From Sepioteuthis lessoniana (taxonomy: Eukaryota > Mollusca > Cephalopoda > Myopsida > Loliginidae): a DNA stretch of 64,000 nt. The translations under genes and the position numbers were made by a program. Positions 55,760 to 64,000 of this stretch are shown piece after piece (positions within the stretch are counted from its first letter, which is position 1; each line of letters begins with the position of its first letter). The stretch is from assembly GCA_963585895.1 (NCBI GenBank), contig OY757904.1, positions 7,836,860 through 7,900,859 of the forward strand, written 5' to 3'. A model generated the notes under the pieces. The model was not told the DNA's origin. It made no database searches and saw only the letters and a program-made list of their open reading frames with translations.

Positions 55760-56330
55760 CTGGCATTTTCACTGGCAAGAAACATTACTTAAATTCACAC
55801 GGAATAAACTAATGTATTTCACTATTAGTCAAAAGTCTAAGGGAGCCGAACGCTACGTAATGGATTGGCCCGTAGGGATTTTTTTTGTACGAGTTAAGTG
55901 GTGGACGGTATTTCGTGCTGCTAATACAAATTAAAATAAATAAATAAATAAATAAGTATAAATATTTCAACCTAAAATTTTCCATTCTTGTCAGCTGTCA
56001 CATTTTGGGAGCTTAGAATTTAGTATAACAGACCTTGTCACTTTTTAGGCGACACTTTTACCTTGAAAGTAAACCATTGTTGAATATTTACAGAAATAAA
56101 AATGAAATCTTATTGCAGATTCGAGAGATTTGGACCTAGTTTCGACTCTTACCGTCTTTGAGTTTTTTTTTTAAGACTAAATTCTTCTATTTCTTGTACT
56201 TTTATCATTTTATGTATACGTCTTTTTTTTGTTTTAATTTGGTTAGGAAGGAAGTTTCGAATATTTTCATGAATCAAATCAGAATTTGTAAGACGTATGT
56301 AAACTATCTGCCCGAAGCCTTTAAACTTTT
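55760..56330. other. AT-rich, no gene recognised
   Basis: Short AAAT tandem at 55934-55953. 55255-55530, just before, is a little GC-richer, again without a recognised match. Confidence 0.4.
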
Positions 56331-56334
56331 AACT

Positions 56335-56555
56335 TGAGTAGAGTATTCACCAATGATTCTGGAGGCCGGGGTTCAATTCCAGGTCGAGTCATATCAAAGA
56401 CTCAATGGTACTTGATGCCGCCTTGCTTGACACTCAGAATTATAAGGTAAGGATCAAGGGTAAAGTGGAGCTATCCAGGGAATGGATTAGTGCCATCCCC
56501 TACACCTGAAAAGGGAGCCTTTGGTTAACCCTCGACTAAGATTAGCAACTTACTT
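56335..56555 (+). mobile_element. SINE-C copy
   Basis: Box B GGTTCAATTCC (56370-56380), then GGTCGAGTCATA, GGTACTTGATGCCGCCTTGC, AAGGTAAGGATCAAGGGTA and CCCTCGACTA. Box A is damaged. Confidence 0.75.
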
Positions 56556-56559
56556 ATAA

Positions 56560-57240
56560 GTGCAACAAACCTTTTTTTGATTTTATTTAGGTTTTATGGA
56601 TTAATTTTATTCTTTACTTAAACAATCAACATTTCATTTAGTTATTGCTCTTTCCTTTTGACTTTTCCTTTTAATTTTTTCTATAAAACTCCTATTTGTG
56701 ATAATACATATTGGATTGTGTTTTAGAACATAGAAATATTTGCAAAATACAGAAAGAACTGTTTTCTACTTCTTAAGTTGAATTGTGTTTTTCAACAATT
56801 TGCTTAAACGCCAAAACATTGTTAACATCGCAGCTTTTAAAGTTTGAACATTAAATTCAATAAATCAATTATCCGAGCCAACAATATACGCAGTTGAGCA
56901 CGATATAGACACTGTGTGCATGCAATAACATAGATATTACCATAGTGAACTAGAATCACCCCGATACCGATAATGGTTTTATATTTAGTTCGGCATCTGC
57001 ATGGGAAAATTCCGTCAATGTCACCATTAGAGATCTCAGTTCTCATGCCTTAAAATCACTAAATAGCTTCGAGAGAATCCCGGACAGATTTATCAACTGA
57101 TAACAGTCTTTCATACCAAAACCCTAAGTTACAAAAAAGAAAAAAAAAAGAGGAGGAAACTATTGACTTAGACCTACTCTAATAACGCTAATACATAGTT
57201 AGATAATTTACTCTTAATCAAGGAGTAGATGAATAGGGCT
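56560..57240. other. AT-rich, no gene recognised
   Basis: A 69-codon minus frame (57046-56837) has no domain. No repeat recognised. Confidence 0.4.
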
Positions 57241-57244
57241 CTGA

Positions 57245-57905
57245 ACTATGAGGCATACTTCTTTTTTTAAAGGAGTATCTTCCGATCACAGAATCATCTT
57301 GGCAAAGATACTCCTCAGTCTACGTAGGAATAAGAAACAAACAAAGCTTCACAATATGACTGGTCGTCACTCACCAATAGTTATATTAGAAAACATTATT
57401 GGTAACTGTAAGAAACAAATTTGGTACTCATCAGGAGACATCTGAAACACGTACTCCGAATGACGAATATGAAAACTTTGTTACCGCCCATATAGTAGCA
57501 GCACCCTAGTGGATACCAACCAAACCAAGACACAAATGCAGAGTTCCATGTGATTCATTAGTTGTTAGAAAAAAGACGAGATAAATTTCAAAAAAGCATC
57601 GTTTCTTAATTAAAAAAGCCCATCAAACGCCAACACACAGAAACTTAAGAAAACAGAGAGAACTATCCAACACATACACCCCCCTAAAAACCCAGCTAGA
57701 ATACATTTAAGGCCAAATCGATAAAATAAATGCTCTGTAGAAGATAAAAAGTCACGAACAACATGGCAGACACTAAATGAAAGATGCAGAAGGAAGGGCA
57801 GCTTGAGAGCAAAGCAAAAAACCTTCCAATCAAGAAGAAAGACATCATAAGTGGAAAGAACATTTCAAGAATCTGCGTAGAAATATATACCAGCTTCAGA
57901 TTTAA
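57245..57905 (+). mobile_element. RTE-like LINE: endonuclease end to RT start
   Basis: In order: VSSDHRIILAKILLSLRRNKKQT, the SDH signature that closes an APE endonuclease; NDEYENFVTAHIVAA; WIPTKPRHKCRVP; QLEYI.GQIDKI; and QEERHHKWKEHFKNL just before RT. Stops and frame changes are frequent. These are the segments that lie upstream of the 13626-14592 pieces in the same family. Confidence 0.75.
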
Positions 57906-58800
57906 TACGATTCTTGTTCTTCGTATTATGTTCCTAAATACTTTAGAAGAGTTTGTAGCTTTCTGGATACCAAGGTTGTTTAGATCTTTTTTCAATGATA
58001 TGTGTAAATGAATTATTAGGTAATATAATATATTTACATAATAGATTATTATTGGAATAATTATTGGAAATGTTTGGAAACCTTTTTCGTTTGTGAATCC
58101 TAAAAGCTTTTATTTTGTACGTTTCGTAAAAGATTGAAGCTATTGAAGGTGCGCAAAGGAATTTTCTAAATTATCAATTCATTATTTAAGAATTTGGGTG
58201 TATAAATTCTAAGGGGTTTTAGGTAAAATCTATGATTATTCCATTGTCTATTTTGGTATTATGATATGACTTAAAAATAGATCGGGTCATTTTATTTGTG
58301 GTTCATGATAAACTTTAAATTCCAATTTGTTGTCATTATTTATTCATAATATATCTAAAAAAGTCAAGTGTTCTCGTGGGGAACATTTATAGTTGGTTCT
58401 ATCTTATTTAATTTGTCCTTATTTTTTAAGTCATTATTTCGTAGATATATAAATTATATATCATCTACGTAATGAAAACATCTAAAATCTTTGTATATTA
58501 CAAATTGAAAGGGACCTAATTCAAGAGAGAGAGAGAGAGAGAGAGAGAGAGGTCGCTTGTTATCGAAAATTGGAAAGCTGCAACAAGTGCAAGCAGTGTA
58601 TATCTAAAGCAAGTTAAAGCTGGAGATTGCGAAAGACGGCTTTCAAAGACAGCTAAGAGTATTGATTCCTTATATAATCCTATGAGGTGAGATTGAATGT
58701 AACCCTGAATAAAATTCAGCTGATCAATATTAATTAATTGATCTCCAATCATTCTCATTGTCAAACATTAATCAGAGTCGGCACTTTCACTGTTTCTTTC
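57906..58800. other. AT-rich with GA microsatellite
   Basis: GA run at 58525-58551. No gene recognised. Confidence 0.45.
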
Positions 58801-58804
58801 TCAA

Positions 58805-59055
58805 TTCTAGAATGACCGATCGACCAGAATGAGGCCATCTTGAAGAGCCTCTCGGACAAGCCTCCTAAAAACTTGTGCCGGATAGGGAGCTTGATTTGAA
58901 TAAATTGGCCTTTTTACTGAAGTTTGACACAGAATTTGTTCTTCTGTTCCATTTTTTTTTTGACACACTTTACCAAACACACGTAATAATTCAAGATTAC
59001 TCAACTGAATATGAATTCTGAGAGGCAGACACGAATTTAATGTTTTCACACATGT
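58805..59055 (-). mobile_element. Possible mariner N-terminal remnant
   Basis: On the minus strand, in a frame other than the longest, MEQKNKFCVKLQ resembles the starts of mariner transposases (MEQ..xKFCVKLGK). It decays at once into stops. Tentative. Confidence 0.3.
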
Positions 59056-59059
59056 ACAA

Positions 59060-59530
59060 GGTCAACATTGATCAGTTGATTTTCAATAAATGTTGCCCCC
59101 TGAGATAAAAGAAACAGTTTCATTGCTTTCTAACTCGACCTTGTATTCATTGTTTCCCATTTTTAAAGCCGTTTAGCAGTTGCTTTTCATCTTTTCCAAA
59201 TGATATAAAAATACAGGAAATGGCTGACAGGATTCACATACTTTACTGCAAATACATGTTACTGAGATTGAAAAAGAAAAAGAAAAGAAAACGAAAGAAA
59301 GAAAGAATTAAGGGCTGTGAGTAATTCAAAAATACTCCACTCAATTTCATAAGAATTAATTGAATCAAATCGATTAAACTTATTTGAATATTTGTTTAGC
59401 ATACTCCTCCAACGAAAATAACGTTGGTTGGCTGGTTGAGTTAGGTTTTATGACAACTATTGTTGGCTATTTAATGTCAAATCCTGTTTTTACATGTATA
59501 TCAAATATAAACTCACTTTGTAGATCATTT
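59060..59530. other. AT-rich; SINE-B end block
   Basis: TTTTATGACAACTATTGTTGGC and TATTTAATGTCAAATCCTG (59448-59495) match the end block of SINE-B; the same block recurs at 59576-59630. Otherwise nothing recognised. Confidence 0.45.
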
Positions 59531-60430
59531 TAAAATAAGCCTGAGCTCATCCTTTTGTACACAGTTAAGTGGTTTGGTTTTATGGCATATAAACCATTGT
59601 TGGTTATTTAACGCTAAATCCTGTTTTTACATATATATATATATATATATGATTTGTAAACACATTTTGTAGATACACAAAGTTTAATGATCAAACAGTT
59701 CTATTTCTAACAATTCAAGTAAGTATAAGTCAACAAAGGTACTATTTACCCAACCCCTCCGCTCGGGCAGGATATGACACAAGGTCAATTTTTAAGCGGA
59801 GTTTAACAGGTTTGAATTCAGAGTTTTCCTTCTCCTAGACTAGTTGCCTTACCAAGGCTGAAGAACCTAGTCCGTCCTACTATTTACCCATAGCTGGAGG
59901 GAGAATAAGGGGGTTCATACCTTTCCCAAGGGTATTTGCCCGAAAGTGAATATAATAGCGCGACTGGAGTACGAACTCGCGTACTACGATTCCGTAGTTC
60001 ATCGCTTTAACCATTACACCACGAGGACACCCCATAAATAAATATAAGTCAACAAAGGTAAATAGTTCCAATTATTGCTATGTATCACTAACAACTCAAA
60101 TATCAGTCATTTGTTTAAACACAGTTTAAAAATTAAATAGTTCTCTTTCTAACAATTCAATTTTGCATAAAATATTAGTTTGCTCTCAGTTTAAATGTCA
60201 AGCAGTTTTATTTAACTTATTGATAGGACTTTATTAGGTGCTACCTCTTCGGGCCAAAGTGGACCGGGGAGTGATGGCAATAAAGGAGAGCTTTGCATTC
60301 CCAAAGCTCCAGCATTACTGGAGCCTCATTATCCGTAAGTTTAGTGTTATATTCAGGACACTTGTTTGGGGGTTTTACCCTTCGGCAGAGATACAGTCGA
60401 TGTATTCTACAGTCCTAGCCGACTGGATTA
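59530..60430 (+). mobile_element. R-element copy carrying a SINE insertion
   Basis: Subunits (TTTGTACACAGTTAAGTGG, AACAGTTCTATTTCTAACAATTCA, CATTTGTTTAAACACAGTTT) lie on both sides of a SINE at 59742-60042. The common block follows at 60215-60430 (GGTGCTACCTCTTCGGGCC, CCAAAGCTCCAGCATTACTGG, GATACAGTCGATGTATTCTAC). Confidence 0.75.
59742..60042 (-). mobile_element. Mosaic SINE: SINE-A body with a SINE-B-like head
   Basis: 18-bp target duplication TATAAGTCAACAAAGGTA (59724-59741 and 60043-60060), perfect. The tail and body match SINE-A closely. The tRNA-like head does not: read on the minus strand it is TGGTGTAATGGTTAAAGCGA, then CGAGTTCGTACTCCAGTCGC, close to the 25255 SINE-B head. Confidence 0.85.
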
Positions 60431-60779
60431 AAAATAGCAACGAATAGTTGAAAAAATATTGTATCTATAAGTAAACTAGATTATTCATGAAGCCGTCGGG
60501 TTCCCGCTACAACAGATTTAATGATAATGTCAATGCTTATATTTAGGGAGCATCGAAGAATTTCTATAAGAATTTCGTAGTTATCTCTGTTGTGTTGAGA
60601 AATTGGATGACATTCAGAACCAACAAAATTGTCATTCACTTGAAAATTTAACTGAAAATTAATTTATTCTTGAAGAGTTTTAAATCTATGGCTCTATGCT
60701 AATCTTGATATGATGTACTGTTTTTACGGGGGGGAGAGCAGTTATCATCATTATCATAAATGCGTACTGACGGCACGGA

Positions 60780-60786
60780 TTCCCTG

Positions 60787-60831
<45 letters not shown>

Positions 60832-60846
60832 CTCTCTCTCTCTCTC
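60780..60846. repeat. AC then TC microsatellite
   Basis: AC run to about 60828, TC run to about 60846. Confidence 0.95.
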
Positions 60847-61145
60847 TTGACATTCGTTCTTATCGGCCAACCCTTTTGGCAAGTCCTCTTGACGGCATCC
60901 AATATTCGCATAGATGAGACGTATGTAATTTTTTACTGGTCGTCTGTCATGTGTCCATATACTCATAGGAGTTTATTCTTCTCCAACAGTCTGCAATATG
61001 TCTTGTTCGTCTTACTTGGAGGGTTTGTACCATATTCATAAATATAACGACGAGGAAAAACTCTGGCGCCGAAGATTGCCGTATACATAATAGGTTGATC
61101 CTATCAGTAAAGCCAGTATTGAAAAAAGTAGCATCTGCAAACATC
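60847..61145 (-). mobile_element. RTE-like LINE 3-prime fragment, diverged
   Basis: The minus strand reads LQVRRTRHIADCWRRINSYEY and then IRLIYANIGCRQEDLPKGLADKNE, aligning to VRRTRHAGHCWRSKDEL and YIQQLCADTGCSPEDLPEAMDD of the 14134 copy but much more diverged, probably a sister family. It ends at the TC/AC microsatellite. Confidence 0.7.
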
Positions 61146-61364
61146 TAATAAAATAAATAAATAAAATCTGGAAATAGAACTGATCCATAACGGGAAAAAA
61201 GTTATTTCTATTTGGATGGAAGTTTACAATAAACAACGTCTAACAAAACAGAGACAAGACCTTTATTTGCTTTATTCGTATTTAATCAGTGAAACAATCT
61301 GATATATCTTATTAACTTGACTGTCTACATTTAATTTCTTTCGCTAGAACATACTTAGGTGTTC

Positions 61365-61615
61365 CAGTCCATCATGGTGTCATGGTTATTCTCGTAGAAA
61401 ATGGACGGGAAGTCCGATTTAAAATCCCTAGCGAGGCTGTTAGCATTTCACATCGGGCTAATACCCTTAAGAAAGATATGCATCTAACTATTCTTCCTCC
61501 AGCTATGGGTAAATAGTAGGGCATAGTGAACTCTTTAACCATGATATGGCAACCGGTCTAGGAGAAAGAAAACCCTGAATGTAAATTTGTTAAACTTATC
61601 GAAGGGTAAATACAT
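61365..61615 (+). mobile_element. Old SINE-A copy
   Basis: Head CATGGTGTCATGGTTATTC, then AATACCCTTAAGAAAG, CTCCAGCTATGGGTAAATAG, and GGTCTAGGAGAAAGAAAACCC in order. Confidence 0.7.
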
Positions 61616-61749
61616 ACATATTGCTAATATTTATAGATGATAAACTTCACCAATAAGTTTGTGTCTCTCTTTGGTAGGATGAGAAAATAGTGACATAATG
61701 TTACTCGACAATTTTACTTTTGAGGAATTTATAGCCTTGTAGCTAATAA

Positions 61750-62018
61750 AATACCCTATAAGTAAAGTTGTCTCCCTTTAGTCGAAGGCGACCAGATGGC
61801 TAACTTTTCAACAGCTACTATACCGAGGTATAGTTGAGGGCGCTACTCCTTTCCCTGGATTGCTCCACTTTACCCTCGATACGTACCTTATATTGCTAAA
61901 TGTTAAGCAAGGAGGTATCAAGTAACATTTTTAAAGTCTTTGGTATGACGCAAACTGGGATTGAAACCATGTCTCCCAGGCCATTTGCGAACACTCTACC
62001 CACTAGACTGATTAGCCC
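61750..62018 (-). mobile_element. SINE-C copy
   Basis: Reverse complement of the 41308 family: TAGTTGAGGGCGCTACTCC, CTCCACTTTACCCTCGATAC, GCAAGGAGGTATCAAGTA, GGGATTGAAACCATG as box B complement. Confidence 0.75.
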
Positions 62019-62399
62019 CAATACTTACCTTTTATATTTGATGATTATACTGATATTCTTGTTCAGTTCTTTGAAAGTTATGGAGATATATACAATAATA
62101 GAAGGAAACTGTAAGGGGCACTGAACATTTACAGTCTAGAAGCTAGACACTGCTTCACGATGAATTTTTTTGTTCACTGGATCATAAATTTAAAGTCTTG
62201 CACTACTGCAGTAATTTCAGGATTTTTTTCTTCCTCACTATTTTGTTCCGGAACCTTAATGAAGTGCAATGTTCGCTAAATGAGTTGGTGTGGAACATTG
62301 CCAGTTCCAGTTAAAACAAATAAGATATTTTGTATTTGGAAGTATCAGATTGCAATTTAGCGTATTGAACTGTGTGTTACATTGTCTATTATATATTAG

Positions 62400-62940
62400 G
62401 GTGATTCAAAAGTTTTGCAATATTTTGGCAACCTGAGGCACAAATCGGAAGCTTGTTTTGCATTGGTCAGGAAGGTGATGAACCTCACCGGACTGTGAGA
62501 TGCTGATATTTTTCGAGTACTACTTACTTGGAGCACAGCCTCAGAATCCACGGTTTAAGGCCTACCTGACCTGGCCCGATCGTCGGGGTTCTTGTTATTC
62601 GAGGAAAATCTTTTTAATCATCCGGTTACTGTACTGTGATCGACTGCATTTTAACTTTTAGATCAGCAAATGTTTTTCATTGCTTCCGCGGTGGCGTTAT
62701 GGCCCAGTTCGAACGCTTAAGCAAGTATTCCTGCCTCAGACTACGTGACGCGGTCATCTATGCGGCTTTCAAATCACACATCGAGTGAAGTAATGTACCA
62801 TTTGTCAGCGCACCAACTACCACGATACTACCAGCCACAGTGGGTACCTACGGAGGTTTGAACTGCTTCACTCACGTGATATACATACTGCAAAATAGCG
62901 CGTAACAAAATGTTTCAAAACTTTTAACTCATCAAAGCAT
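62400..62940. mobile_element. MITE-like element with mariner-type inverted ends
   Basis: ATTCAAAAGTTTTGCAATATTTTG near 62404 and, at the other end, CAAAATGTTTCAAAACTTTTAACTC (62909-62933) are imperfect inverted repeats of about 25 bp, in the style of mariner ends. The ~480-bp interior is GC-richer than its flanks and has no transposase frame, so it would be nonautonomous. Target TA duplication not clear. Confidence 0.5.
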
Positions 62941-62944
62941 TATC

Positions 62945-63475
62945 TAAAACCATTATCTCATATGATGCGGGTCAATTAATGGCTTTATGTTCATGCAATA
63001 TCTACATACATTTAAAAGATAAATTGCTGCAGTGCATTTGCTTATGGTATAATTATTCTCTTATAAAAACTGTACAGTTAAAATGATTTAGGAAGAGGAA
63101 TGATTGTTCGATTGATCTTAATGGCATTTCAACCTGTTTAGGATTATTTTATGTCTAGGGGTTTGGGAATCGCTTTCATTGTACATTTATATTTATAATT
63201 TTTGTGTAGTCGTTTCTTAAGAGTGTTTTTGTAGACAGTTATATGATATCAAGTACAGTATATACTCATATATACGATTTTCTTAGACCTAAATTAAGAC
63301 TTTTTGTTGTAGAAAATTGTAAGCGTGCCAGTTGATCTTGGCCTAGACCTATCCTAAGAAAACTATTTATATACACAAGATTTGTATCTCACACATGGTC
63401 TGACCCCCTTATATTAGACTAAAATTTAAGTATCAGAAAGTCGTATGATATGCGAGGACGTGCTGTATTCTTATT
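62945..63475. other. AT-rich; SINE-B trace
   Basis: CTTAATGGCATTTCAACCTG and GATTATTTTATGTCTAG near 63117-63160 resemble the SINE-B end block. Nothing else recognised. Confidence 0.4.
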
Positions 63476-63479
63476 TAAT

Positions 63480-63795
63480 ACAAATAATTTGCACACAGAT
63501 ATATGGTTTCAAGTATTCCTACCTAATTCCTAATAATGATGTGGTTTTAAGTAATTAATTCTGTTTCATAATAGTCTTTTGTTTTTACACAAACATATGA
63601 TTTCCAATAAGTAATAATAATCCTTTGTAAACAATTATAACTTCAAGTAATTATTCTTAATACATATACTTTGTTATATAGTATCAAGAAATCCAATCTA
63701 ATACGAATAACTTTCAAAAAAAATCTATTTAACTAAGAGAAGGGGCCCTAACAGATGTGGGTTAGAGTGGTACTGGGAATCATGGCCATGTGATC
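63480..63795 (+). mobile_element. R-element copy
   Basis: Four or five diverged subunits (AATTTGCACACAGATATATGG, TTTTTACACAAACATATGAT) then the start of the common block (GGGGCCCTAACAG, GGTTAGAGTGG, CTGGGAATCATGGCCATG). It stops just before a strong hairpin. Confidence 0.65.
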
Positions 63796-63821
63796 TTAAT
63801 TATTATTCAAAGAGTTGGTCG

Positions 63822-63877
63822 AAGAAAATAAGGAAAATAATGGGTACAATAGTACCCATTATTTTCCTTATTTTCTT
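63822..63877. repeat. Perfect 26-bp hairpin, 4-nt loop
   Basis: Left arm 63822-63847 begins AAGAAAATAAGG and ends AATGGGTAC; loop AATA; right arm 63852-63877 begins GTACCCATTATTTTCC. All 26 positions pair. Confidence 0.95.
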
Positions 63878-64000
63878 GCTCTGACGACATTTTAGTCGAT
63901 TTATGTTACTTTTGAAGTATTGGTAAGACAGTTTTCTAATCATATACTGTCTTGGTGTAATTCTTTCCTTCTTAGCTCAACGATAATGATATTCAAAACC

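Overview
This window is AT-rich nuclear DNA from an animal. Dense, nested transposable elements, long TA, AC and ATT microsatellites, several tRNA-derived SINE families, LINEs with a restriction-like endonuclease, Penelope-like elements and mariner remnants all say metazoan. The mix suggests a lophotrochozoan, most likely a mollusc, but nothing here fixes the species. I find no host gene I can name. Three short open stretches (18794-18943, 20410-20640, 55004-55234) are kept as low-confidence exon or repeat candidates.

Layout. 92-1968 is a 69-bp minisatellite. 2515-5222 is one decayed antisense LINE of the R2/R4-like type, broken by two other insertions; 5240-6090 holds more 3-prime ends of the same family. 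7300-7610 is TA repeat. 8375-10175 is an old Penelope-like element (PLE-1). 10498-12137 is a young one (PLE-2) with an open RT/GIY-YIG reading frame between two identical 143-bp inverted repeats. 12225-12500 is a mariner remnant; 13626-14592 holds two RTE-like LINE fragments meeting tail to tail; 14636-18085 is a stack of LINE, SINE and a noncoding R-element. 20039-26000 carries mostly old SINEs. 27560-32780 has a very decayed plus-strand LINE. 33240-33650 is an inverted-repeat structure. 35500-39300 is two large LINE copies, each split by a young SINE. 40532-40716 is a SINE carrying a hammerhead ribozyme motif. 46995-48830 is another large LINE copy, 49018-49267 a solo LTR, 50801-51300 a 37-bp minisatellite, 52840-54660 a LINE with a C-terminal zinc finger, and 57245-61145 RTE-like fragments plus a nested SINE/R-element. 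62400-62940 looks like a mariner-type MITE, and a perfect 26-bp hairpin lies at 63822-63877.

How the pieces relate. Target-site duplications and interruptions give an order: RLE-LINE copies are oldest, the noncoding R-element landed inside them, and SINE-A landed in both. PLE-2 is probably the youngest, because its terminal repeats are identical and its frame is open. The most interesting observation is a set of sequences that fold as hammerhead ribozymes: one in the PLE-1 tail (10098-10147), one in each inverted repeat of PLE-2 (10523-10572 minus, 12063-12112 plus), and one at the 3-prime end of a tRNA-derived SINE (40621-40663). Family names for the retroelements come from motifs I read in translation and from remembered families; no database search was possible.
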